The notes under the pieces: model-generated | What the model was told of the DNA's origin: nothing | The model's input: the letters and a program-made list of their open reading frames with translations, nothing else | The model's database searches: none | Made by a program: the position numbers and the translations under genes | NCBI GenBank assembly: GCA_031261125.1 | Contig: JAISJZ010000064.1 | Span: 1-13,223, forward strand | Source: Planctomycetaceae bacterium | GTDB lineage: Bacteria; Planctomycetota; Planctomycetia; Pirellulales; Thermoguttaceae | Direction of reading: 5' to 3' | DNA: 13,223 nucleotides | Shown: positions 6,531 to 12,986 of the stretch, piece by piece | How the letters are laid out: each line of letters opens with the position of its first letter | How positions within the stretch are numbered: position 1 is the stretch's first letter

Positions 6531-7166
6531 CTACGAAAAATCAACATCCACATCCCGGCGGTGCAGTTCGGCTGCCAACTTGGCGATAAAGTCCTTCGAC
6601 GGTACGCCGCTGAGGAACAGTTTGCCGTTTAAGTCCAATTCGATTTCGACCTGCCGCTCTTTCGCTGCATACCAAGCGTCTGATTCGCTGCGGTACCGCT
6701 CCGTCAAAAAGTGAAACCGCTGATTACCGCTGCCCCGCCAACGCTGACCATCATCTAATTCCTGAACGTATTGACCGTCAACCAACACGTCGATGTACGG
6801 CAAAACGGTACTCCTTTCAACATCGGCTTGCAACTCTTCGAGCGTATAACCGGTGTAACACAACACGGATAAAGTGCTGTCTTCCTTTACCCGATTCAAA
6901 AATTCCGCCAATTCGTTTGCCGGTTGAAAGAACGGGTCGCCGCCGGACAGCGTGATGCCGCCGATTCCCTTGCTGCCGCGGCGGGCTGTTGTCAATACCC
7001 AATCGGCAAGTTGTTCCGGCGAAACGGTTTCGTATTGCGCCGCTGCGTTCATTGTTTCAGCGATACACCCCGGACATCGGCGGGAACAGCCGTGAAACCA
7101 AATCACAGCACGTTCGCCGGGACCGAGAACCTTACATCGGGCTTTCTTTCGGGCAACCTGCATCAT
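6531..7166 (-). CDS. Radical SAM activating enzyme, NrdG/PflA-like
   Basis: This 211-aa protein is a short radical SAM enzyme. The cluster-binding motif is C-S-R-R-C-P-G-C (Cys27, Cys31, Cys34; CxxxCxxC) in WFHGCSRRCPGC, and the SAM-binding GGE-like segment is G-G-I-T-L-S-G-G-D-P-F (68-78). The part after QRWRGSGNQRFHFLTERY resembles anaerobic ribonucleotide reductase activases (NrdG) and related single-cluster proteins, which make a glycyl radical on a partner using a [4Fe-4S] cluster and S-adenosylmethionine. No NrdD or other glycyl-radical enzyme is in the window. The first ATG overlaps the TerD stop by four bases (ATGA, 7163-7166), tying it to TerD; a second ATG follows directly. A different target inside the cluster, such as TerD, the membrane protein or the AAA+ ATPase, is an inference. 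Confidence 0.88.
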   Translation of the reverse strand: MMQVARKKARCKVLGPGERAVIWFHGCSRRCPGCIAETMNAAAQYETVSPEQLADWVLTTARRGSKGIGGITLSGGDPFFQPANELAEFLNRVKEDSTLSVLCYTGYTLEELQADVERSTVLPYIDVLVDGQYVQELDDGQRWRGSGNQRFHFLTERYRSESDAWYAAKERQVEIELDLNGKLFLSGVPSKDFIAKLAAELHRRDVDVDFS

Positions 7167-7732
7167 CCGATGTTCACGCCGTAACCTTTGGCAATTTCCA
7201 AAAGTCCGTGTTTGTATCCTTCTCCGACGGCACGGAATTTCCAGCCGCTGTCCTTACGGTAAAGTTCGCCGAACACAAATGAAGTGTCCGTTGAAGCGTC
7301 TTCCTGCAATTCAAAGCGGGCTTCTTCATTGCCGGTGTCCTGATTGACAATCCGAATGAACGCCGAAGAGACCTGACCAAAATTCTGTTTGCGCTCTTTA
7401 TATTCGTGAATCGTTACGGTGAACACTACCCGCTGGACATCAGCAGCGACCTTGCCGAGTTTGACGAGAACGCTTTCGTCATCACCTTCACCTTCTCCGG
7501 TTCTGTTATCGCCGGTGTGGGCAACACTGCCGTCCGCGGATTCCAGATGATTGTAAAACACAAAACCGTCGTCGCTGCGGACTTTTCCGTTCGCCGCAAG
7601 GAGGAAGGCACAGACATCAAGGTCGAATTCGTCCCCCGACCCGGTGCGGACATCCCAGCCCAGACCAACGTGAACGTTAACCAGTCCCTTGTCAAGCAAA
7701 ATGTTTTGACCTTTGGAAAGTGAAACTGCCAT
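7163..7732 (-). CDS. terD: TerD-family stress protein
   Basis: This 189-aa, single TerD domain matches the usual length (about 190 aa). Family members bind calcium through acidic loops and take part in tellurite, phage and general stress responses, often at the inner face of the membrane. Motifs seen are SLSKGQNILLDKG at the start, V-G-L-G-W-D-V (22-28), FDLDVCAFLL (36-45), DDGFVFYNHLES (54-65), HTGDNRTGEGEGDDE (72-86), and near the end GELYRKDSGWKFRAVGEGY with G-L-L-E-I-A-K-G-Y-G-V. The acidic calcium-site residues look intact. None of terA, terB, terC, terE or terZ is present. It is coupled by a 4-base overlap to the radical SAM gene. The 56-bp gap upstream is AT-rich without a convincing promoter, so transcription may come through from the oxidoreductase gene at 7789-9003. 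Confidence 0.95.
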   Translation of the reverse strand: MAVSLSKGQNILLDKGLVNVHVGLGWDVRTGSGDEFDLDVCAFLLAANGKVRSDDGFVFYNHLESADGSVAHTGDNRTGEGEGDDESVLVKLGKVAADVQRVVFTVTIHEYKERKQNFGQVSSAFIRIVNQDTGNEEARFELQEDASTDTSFVFGELYRKDSGWKFRAVGEGYKHGLLEIAKGYGVNIG

Positions 7733-7788
7733 AGCACTAAATAGGAAAAAGAGGAAAAAGATAACCGTTTTTTAACGTTTCAATTATG

Positions 7789-9003
7789 TTATTGATAATC
7801 ATAAATATAGTTTGCCAGCATCGCTTTACCGAGGTTGCTGCAAACTTTCTGTACCGTTTCAATCGGCACTCCCTTTTCGGACTTCAATATCACTTTAACC
7901 CTGTGATTCGCTTTGCCGCCGACCAATCCGTCCAATGCTGCCGCTAACGAACCAACCGTAATTTCTTTGCCGTTCAGCGTTAAGGTACCGTCCGCCGCAA
8001 TACGGACCGCCGCCGAAACGGAAACCTCTTGGGACGCATCGGCGATGACATCCGCAAGAGCGGCACTGCCGCCGGTGATTTTACTTCGGTCTGCCGCTTC
8101 CATAAACGCAAAAATCTCAATCGACTCCTCCGCCGCAACCGGGGCTTTGCCTGTCTTGAAAAATTGAGCAATCTGTGCCGCCAGCGGTTCGTATCCGCCG
8201 TACTTGCCGGCAAGCCCGATGTCTTTGCTGCCGAACACAACCGCCCCGTAATCGTGTTTGCCGGTGCGGGTACCGCGGAACGTTCCGATACGTCCGTCCT
8301 TCCAAACACCGGCAACAACTTCCGTGCCGGCGGTTTGCGTTCTTGACACCGACACGCAGCCGGGACCCATCAGCGTAAAAAGCGTTTCAACACCGTGAAC
8401 ACCATACCAGAACAAGTCGGGATGCTTATCATTTATCGTGCAGGGACTCCACGCATCACAACCCAAAATATCACCGAACGTTTTTTCTGCTAAAACCTTC
8501 TGAAACTCCGGCGAGTACCGCAGCGAAGAAGCCGAAAACACCGGTACGTTCTTTTCCTTTGCCAAGCGGAAAATCGTTATCACATCGGCAAGCGTTCCCG
8601 CCATCGGCTTGTCAATGTACAGCGGTTTTCCGGCAGCAATCACCGGTTTCGCCTGTTCCAAATGCGGCCGCCCGTCAACGCTTTCAAGGAGAATACCGTC
8701 AACATTCGGCAGCATTTCCTCAATCGTATTGTAAACCTTCGCTCCGTCTTTGACTAAACCGTCGGCATATTCTTTGACCCGGTTCCAACTGTTCGGATTG
8801 TCGGGCATTCCGCCGGGATAAGCGGCAACGACTTTGAAGCCGTTGAGCGGTTCGGCAGCGTTCGGATTGTTAAATGCCTTGGCAAACGCGGGAACGTGCG
8901 ATGTGGTTGTGCCGATGACACCGATACGGAACGGTTCCGCCGCCGCCGAAATAACTGCCGCTGCGGACAGAAAGACAAAAAGGAAAAGCGTCGTGTTTTT
9001 CAT
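7789..9003 (-). CDS. Exported Gfo/Idh/MocA oxidoreductase with ExbD-like C-terminal tail
   Basis: This 404-aa protein starts with a signal peptide (MKNTT and a hydrophobic core, likely cleaved after residue 22). A Rossmann strand F-R-I-G-V-I-G-T-T-T-S-H (25-36) stands where the dinucleotide site lies in Gfo/Idh/MocA enzymes. The active-site E-K-P is D-K-P (131-133, PLYIDKPMAG), and H203 lies in WYGVHGVETLF. These enzymes oxidise or reduce sugar carbons with bound NAD(P). The last 80 residues (about 326-404) do not look like the family: VRIAADGTLTLNGKEITV, G-S-L-A-A-A-L-D-G-L, H-R-V-K-V-I-L-K-S-E-K-G-V-P-I-E-T-V resemble the periplasmic domain of ExbD/TolR. The secreted DUF1080 gene at 1244-2038 could act on a 3-keto-sugar product. 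The start is the only ATG that includes the signal peptide. Confidence 0.9.
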   Translation of the reverse strand: MKNTTLFLFVFLSAAAVISAAAEPFRIGVIGTTTSHVPAFAKAFNNPNAAEPLNGFKVVAAYPGGMPDNPNSWNRVKEYADGLVKDGAKVYNTIEEMLPNVDGILLESVDGRPHLEQAKPVIAAGKPLYIDKPMAGTLADVITIFRLAKEKNVPVFSASSLRYSPEFQKVLAEKTFGDILGCDAWSPCTINDKHPDLFWYGVHGVETLFTLMGPGCVSVSRTQTAGTEVVAGVWKDGRIGTFRGTRTGKHDYGAVVFGSKDIGLAGKYGGYEPLAAQIAQFFKTGKAPVAAEESIEIFAFMEAADRSKITGGSAALADVIADASQEVSVSAAVRIAADGTLTLNGKEITVGSLAAALDGLVGGKANHRVKVILKSEKGVPIETVQKVCSNLGKAMLANYIYDYQ

Positions 9004-9062
9004 TGGAACATCTCGGTCAGGGTTATTTCTCTATCAATCTGCCACTACTCAATGTTGCGAAA

Positions 9063-9090
9063 CGTTACTTTTTTCGTAACATTTGTTACG
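9063..9090. repeat. GTTAC/GTAAC triple inverted repeat
   Basis: CGTTAC (9063-9068), CGTAAC (9075-9080) and GTTACG (9085-9090) can pair in two ways. The right-hand pair is a perfect 6-bp stem with a 4-nt loop ATTT, and the left pair has a T-rich loop. The stop codon of the acyl-CoA dehydrogenase lies in it. Read on the reverse strand the stem is followed by A and not T residues, so it is not a classical terminator. It may be an operator or a processing hairpin in the 82-bp gap before the oxidoreductase gene. Confidence 0.5.
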
Positions 9091-10870
9091 CCGCCGGCAC
9101 AGGACCGGCAAGCGTTTCGTAGTCCGTCAACACCGCCGTATGTCCGCTCTTAACGAGTGCCGTCAAACATTCAATCACCGGAACGTTTTTGGTAATGAAA
9201 TGTTCGGCAACCCTCTTTTTGCGTTCAACCGCGGGGCAAGCCCCTGCGACTGACGGCGATGCTTGCGATAAAAAGTAATGACCGGCAAGAACGGCAATCG
9301 CCGCATCAACCAGTTGTCTTGCAACTAAATCAACATACGCCCCGCTCTGCTGTTTCACAAACTCCACCGCCGATTGAATCTGCTCCCGTCCTTTGATGAG
9401 CGTTTGTTTCAATGCTTCCAAAGAAGCGTCGCTGAAATTCTTGCTCTCGAACGTTTCAAGATAAGTGAACAGTACACCGGATGTAATGCCCTTAATAGCG
9501 GCGACCACTTGCAGTTGACTGGTTCCTTCGTAAATGGACGTAATCCGGGCATCGCGGTAGTACCGTTCCGCAGGGTAATCCTTGCAGTATCCGCTGCCGC
9601 CGAGAACCTGAATCGCATCGGTCGAAACCTTGATTGCCCCTTCGCTGCCGTAATACTTGCTGAAAGGCGTAAGCATTGCGTTCAGCCGTTTGTACGTCCG
9701 GCTGTCTTTTTTGAGTTGCTTTTTTTCTTCATCGGAAAGAGCATCCGCATTGCGTTCCAGAAGCCGGTTGATGTTGTTTTCCAAGTCGCAAACCCTTGCG
9801 GTCTCGTATGTTAAAGCCCGCATCGCTTCAATCCGAACCTGCATATCAATGACCATTTCGGCAACCGGCGGAAGCCGTTCAATCGGTGCGCCGAACTGTT
9901 CCCGTGTATGAGCATAAGTCCGCGCCAAACGGTACGCTGCTTCGGCAACGCCCAGGGACTGCGCTGCAATACCCAGCCGTGCGCCGTTCATCAACGCCAA
10001 AACATAAGTGATTAAACCGAGTTTCCGTTCGCCGATGAGTTTGGCAGGCGTGTTATCAAACACCAATTCGCACGTCGGAGAACCGTGAATTCCCAACTTC
10101 TTTTCCAGGCACCGGACTTTGACGGCAGAACTTCTTTCGCAAAGGAACAAGGACAACCCGCGGCCGTCTTTGATGTCGTGTTCGCTTCGGGCTAGTACGA
10201 GCAGCACTTCACCGCAGCCGTTCGTGATGAAACGTTTTACGCCGTTGAGAACCCAACCCTCCGCTCTGCCGGCAGTGGCGGCTGAATAATCCGCTCTTAA
10301 CCGCACGGCTTGTAAGTCGCTGCCCGCATCGGGTTCGGTCAACACCATTGCACCGGTTACTTCGCCGGACGCAAACTTCGGCAGATATTCGTCCTTGATT
10401 TCATCGCTTGCGAAAGCGTAAATGGTATCGGCAATCCCCTGCAAGCCGAACATATTCATAAACGAAACATCGCCGCGGGAGACGATTTCCGTCGCCATCG
10501 TGTAAATCAGAATCGGACAGTTCAAACCGCCGTACTTGCGGGGAACGGTGAACCCCATCATATCGGCTTGTGCCAGCCGGTCGAAGTTTTGCCGGACAAG
10601 CGGATGATACGTTACAGTACCGTCGTCGGCATTGTGCGTATTCCCTTTGAGGTCAATCTGCTCGGCATTGGGAGCAAGCGTTTCGGCGGCAATTTCACCG
10701 ACGATTTCAAGAACACGCCGGTAGTTGTCAACGGCATCGTCCACATCCGCCGGTGCGTAGTCCGCATCGCCGTTCGGCGTTTCCCGTTCTTGCAAAGCAG
10801 CAAGTTCTTTCAGGTCGAAATAATCAAACAGGAATTGAATATCCTGATTATCGGTAAAAAAATTGGGCAT
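9086..10870 (-). CDS. Acyl-CoA dehydrogenase (long form, DmdC-like)
   Basis: This 594-aa FAD-dependent flavoprotein makes trans-2-enoyl-CoA from acyl-CoA. Seen are the N-terminal helical domain (to about 165), the flavin/substrate motif AMVLTEPDAGSDLQAVRL (174-191), W-V-L-N-G-V-K-R-F-I-T-N-G (206-218), R-T-Y-A-H-T-R-E-Q-F-G-A-P-I (317-330), QVLGGSGYCKDYPAERYYRD (421-440) and the catalytic Glu448 in RITSIYEGTSQLQ. It is longer than the usual 380 aa because of an insertion near 366-392 and a C-terminal extension after about 465. That layout is shared with 3-(methylthio)propanoyl-CoA dehydrogenase-like and other long enzymes, so the substrate cannot be named. No beta-oxidation or electron-transfer flavoprotein gene is nearby. 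A 54-aa ORF precedes it by 45 bp, probably in one transcript. Confidence 0.93.
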   Translation of the reverse strand: MPNFFTDNQDIQFLFDYFDLKELAALQERETPNGDADYAPADVDDAVDNYRRVLEIVGEIAAETLAPNAEQIDLKGNTHNADDGTVTYHPLVRQNFDRLAQADMMGFTVPRKYGGLNCPILIYTMATEIVSRGDVSFMNMFGLQGIADTIYAFASDEIKDEYLPKFASGEVTGAMVLTEPDAGSDLQAVRLRADYSAATAGRAEGWVLNGVKRFITNGCGEVLLVLARSEHDIKDGRGLSLFLCERSSAVKVRCLEKKLGIHGSPTCELVFDNTPAKLIGERKLGLITYVLALMNGARLGIAAQSLGVAEAAYRLARTYAHTREQFGAPIERLPPVAEMVIDMQVRIEAMRALTYETARVCDLENNINRLLERNADALSDEEKKQLKKDSRTYKRLNAMLTPFSKYYGSEGAIKVSTDAIQVLGGSGYCKDYPAERYYRDARITSIYEGTSQLQVVAAIKGITSGVLFTYLETFESKNFSDASLEALKQTLIKGREQIQSAVEFVKQQSGAYVDLVARQLVDAAIAVLAGHYFLSQASPSVAGACPAVERKKRVAEHFITKNVPVIECLTALVKSGHTAVLTDYETLAGPVPAA

Positions 10871-10885
10871 CGAAAACGAAGTTTA

Positions 10886-10902
10886 GCCGCCGCTCCGGCG
10901 GC
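10886..10902. repeat. GC hairpin upstream of the acyl-CoA dehydrogenase
   Basis: GCCGCCG-CTC-CGGCGGC is a perfect 7-bp stem with a 3-nt loop. It lies in the 45-bp gap between the small 54-aa ORF and the acyl-CoA dehydrogenase start. No T-run follows on the reverse strand. A similar CGGCGG/CCGCCG stem is found at 2070-2086. It may be a transcript-processing or partial-attenuation hairpin. Confidence 0.55.
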
Positions 10903-10915
10903 AATGATAGTTATG

Positions 10916-11080
10916 TTAAAACGACAACACGAGTTGCCAAAGGAACATATACACCTCGGCATCGTTTTCTTCCCAGACCTTTTCGACGATTTCTTCATCG
11001 CCTTTAATTTCCGGGAAATCTTTTTTGGCTTCTTCCCACGGGGTACAAACGCCGGGTTGAGTCGGTTTAATAGTGTCCAT
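10916..11080 (-). CDS. Small hypothetical protein, 54 aa
   Basis: This reverse-strand ORF runs from ATG at 11080 to TAA at 10916-10918. It encodes an acidic 54-aa peptide beginning MDTIKPTQPGVCTPWEE, with KKDFPEIKGDEEIVEKVWEE in the middle and ending in a hydrophobic, aromatic tail (VYMFLWQLVLSF). Support comes from a good promoter (TTGCTT-17-TACAAT) whose predicted start lies about 28 nt before the ATG. It also fills what would otherwise be a 360-bp gap, and its composition is protein-like. The C-terminal hydrophobic stretch of about 12 residues is short for a membrane span. No family is recognised. The alternative is that the promoter serves the acyl-CoA dehydrogenase alone and this is leader sequence. 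Confidence 0.55.
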   Translation of the reverse strand: MDTIKPTQPGVCTPWEEAKKDFPEIKGDEEIVEKVWEENDAEVYMFLWQLVLSF

Positions 11081-11115
11081 CGGAGTAAATCGGTAACAGG
11101 CAGTTAACGGCGTGC

Positions 11116-11144
11116 ATTGTACGGCAAACAGAGAAAAAAAGCAA
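11116..11144 (-). promoter_or_regulatory. Promoter of the 54-aa ORF / acyl-CoA dehydrogenase
   Basis: On the reverse strand TTGCTT (11139-11144) and TACAAT (11116-11121) are spaced by 17 bp, with a T-run right after the -35 box. The predicted leader is about 28 nt. It faces away from the FGGY-kinase promoter, with 19 bp between the two -35 boxes. Confidence 0.55.
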
Positions 11145-11163
11145 GCGGTGAGAATTTGCCGTC

Positions 11164-11192
11164 TTGATTTTTATGAAACGACCCGTTAGAAT
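11164..11192 (+). promoter_or_regulatory. Promoter of the FGGY-kinase gene
   Basis: TTGATT (11164-11169) and TAGAAT (11187-11192) are spaced by 17 bp. The -10 box is identical to that of the ybaB promoter. A start near 11199 leaves about 8 nt before the ATG at 11207 but about 32 nt before the ATG at 11231, which favours the second start. Confidence 0.6.
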
Positions 11193-11230
11193 GACGTTTT
11201 TGGCAGATGATTCACGACCGACAGTCCATA

Positions 11231-12724
11231 ATGAGCGATTCTAATCCGACTAGCGATGCCGTTTTTATCGGCGTTCACCTTGCTGCCGACCGCGTCCGTT
11301 CCGTTGCGGTTACCGAACACGGTGAAATTCTTGCCGATGCTGATACTCCGTATGCAATGCTGTTTAATCCCGTCACGGTTAAGGGACAACTCGAACTGAA
11401 CCCGGAAGTATGGTGGGACGCAACCCGGCAGTCCATCGGTCAGTTAATCAACAAAATCCGTCCGCTCGTCGCCAGTCCGTCGCTGGTGAAAGCGGTCTCC
11501 GTTTGCTGTCAGCCGGGGGCGATTCTCACCGTCGATAAAGACGGAACGCCGCTGCTTCCGGTAATTCTTGCTGCTGACAACCGCGGTGCCGACTATGTTC
11601 AGAGTTTGAATTACCACGGACTGGAACACTGCCAACGGATGGGCTTCCAATTCAAGGCAGAATCCCCGCTGGCGAAAATTGCCTGGGTCAAAGAAAATCA
11701 GCCGGAATTGTACGAAAATGCGTTTTTTATTCATCAGGCGGACTACATCATCGGTCGGCTCAAAGGGGTGCCGGACACTACTGAATTTTCAATCGCCGTA
11801 AAGACAGGCTGCGATTTACTGGACGAGAGTTGGCCCGATTGGATTGATTACGATATGCACCTCGGCGTGCGCGACCGGCTTCCCCGGCTGGTTCACCTCG
11901 GCGAAAAAGTCGGCGTTGTCAGTGCGAAAGCGTCATCGGCAACCGGACTGCCCGCCGGGATCGCTGTGATAATGGGAACTGCTTCGGCAACGGCTTCGTT
12001 CCTTGCGTCCGGCGCGCGGAAACTCGGCGACATCCATTGTGAACTGCACGGCGGAATGACCATCAGCGGCATTGCCGCAAAGATGGTGCGCGACCCGCAC
12101 GGATTCGTTCAGGTTTATAAACTGCCCGGCAAGGTTTGGTTCACGTCCGTAGAAAGCAATACCGGTACGGAATGGATTAAGGGCTGGTTTGCCGGCAGTT
12201 CCTTTAACGAATTGGAAGCAGCAGCCCAGAAACTTTTGCCGACAACGTACTTGGCATATCCAAACGTGAAAAAGGGAGAAACGTTTCCGTTTGTCAGTGC
12301 CAGTGCAGAAGGATTCATTTCACCGGCAACGGACAATCGGACGGCACAGTTTGCCTCGTGTTTGCAGGGGACGGCACTGTTTGAGCGGTATTGTTATCAG
12401 AAACTTGATAGGATTTCGGAAGTGAAAGAAACCCGCGGCGATGTGTATTCCGGCGGTGAACACAGTGCGTCGGATTCGTGGATGCAGTGCCGCGCCGATG
12501 TAACGGGGCGGGTCAATTACCGGATGGTCGGTCACGGCGGAGCGGCGTTCGGAACGGCAATGATTGCCGCAATGGGTTCTTTTTTCTCGTCGTTAGAAGA
12601 CACTGCCGAGGCGATGCTGTCAACGGAGTCCGTGTTCTTTCCGAATTCCGAACGCACGGCGCAGTACAACGAGTTGTACGCCGGTTTTTGCGCCCTGATG
12701 GAAGAACAAGGGTACACGATTTAA
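11231..12724 (+). CDS. FGGY-family carbohydrate kinase homologue with altered active site
   Basis: This 497-aa protein has the length and fold signature of FGGY sugar kinases (xylulokinase type), which phosphorylate sugars with ATP. Family blocks visible are LPVILAADNRG (109-119), ESPLAKIAWVKENQPELYENA (near 144-164, split here only for naming), A-D-Y-I-I-G-R-L-K-G (170-179), V-I-M-G-T-A-S-A-T, H-G-G-M-T-I-S-G, and a C-terminal Y-S-G-G-E-H-S-A-S-D-S-W-M-Q then HGGAAFGTAMIAAMG. Two conserved sites differ. The first-strand phosphate loop, normally D-x-G-T-T/S, reads G-V-H-L-A-A-D-R (14-21). The catalytic Asp in T-D-x-S is Glu185 in TTEFS. Activity may be changed or lost. ATG 11231 is chosen over 11207 because of the promoter position. 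No isomerase or transporter is adjacent. Confidence 0.88.
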   Translation: MSDSNPTSDAVFIGVHLAADRVRSVAVTEHGEILADADTPYAMLFNPVTVKGQLELNPEVWWDATRQSIGQLINKIRPLVASPSLVKAVSVCCQPGAILTVDKDGTPLLPVILAADNRGADYVQSLNYHGLEHCQRMGFQFKAESPLAKIAWVKENQPELYENAFFIHQADYIIGRLKGVPDTTEFSIAVKTGCDLLDESWPDWIDYDMHLGVRDRLPRLVHLGEKVGVVSAKASSATGLPAGIAVIMGTASATASFLASGARKLGDIHCELHGGMTISGIAAKMVRDPHGFVQVYKLPGKVWFTSVESNTGTEWIKGWFAGSSFNELEAAAQKLLPTTYLAYPNVKKGETFPFVSASAEGFISPATDNRTAQFASCLQGTALFERYCYQKLDRISEVKETRGDVYSGGEHSASDSWMQCRADVTGRVNYRMVGHGGAAFGTAMIAAMGSFFSSLEDTAEAMLSTESVFFPNSERTAQYNELYAGFCALMEEQGYTI

Positions 12725-12881
12725 CTTACAAGAATATTGTTTCCGTTTTTTACTGCGGAATTTGAAGTCCGTATTTTCCGTTATTCCATATATTCCGTAG
12801 TTCTTTATTTGCGATGAGTTTGAGAAAAAAATCGGGAAACCCGGAAGAGACGTGGAGACGTGTGCCGAGTAAGTAGATAGG

Positions 12882-12910
12882 TTGACACGGGTTGCTGTTT
12901 CGGGCATAAC
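12882..12910 (+). promoter_or_regulatory. Promoter of the exported-protein gene
   Basis: A perfect TTGACA (12882-12887) is followed after 17 bp by CATAAC (12905-12910), a weaker -10 box. A start near 12917 places the following palindrome at the beginning of the transcript. The leader to the ATG at 12987 would be about 70 nt. Confidence 0.45.
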
Positions 12911-12923
12911 AGTCGCCGCGACT

Positions 12924-12937
12924 TCCCGTTAACGGGA
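12924..12937. promoter_or_regulatory. Perfect 14-bp palindrome, candidate operator
   Basis: TCCCGTTAACGGGA is fully symmetric and lies 14 bp downstream of the candidate -10 box and 49 bp before the ATG of the exported-protein gene. A related half (TTCCCGTTTGTTAAC) follows at about 12950-12964. The position fits a repressor site blocking early elongation. No regulator gene is in the window. Confidence 0.45.
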
Positions 12938-12986
12938 GATTGCGCTTCGTTTCCCGTTTGTTAACCATCAACCGCCGCCGAAACCA

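Noticed and set aside
7733..7788. Promoter or terminator upstream of terD
   Set aside because: The AT-rich gap gives only poorly spaced hexamers (TTGAAA-14-TATCTT) and an imperfect AACGTT/AACGGTT stem, too weak to list.
10568..11107. 179-aa forward open frame across the acyl-CoA dehydrogenase start
   Set aside because: It is antisense to the conserved N-terminus of the dehydrogenase and to the 54-aa ORF, with no recognisable domain.
11207..11230. FGGY-kinase start at 11207
   Set aside because: It would leave only about 8 nt of leader after the predicted transcription start, and the extra eight residues (MIHDRQSI) have no counterpart in the family. It cannot be fully excluded.
12847..12862. 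Tandem GAGACGTG x2
   Set aside because: Only two 8-bp copies in a non-coding gap. Probably chance, with no link to a feature.
12725..12881. Several TTCCG-type short repeats in the gap after the FGGY kinase
   Set aside because: Spacing is irregular and no hairpin with a T-run is present, so neither a terminator nor a CRISPR-like array can be supported.
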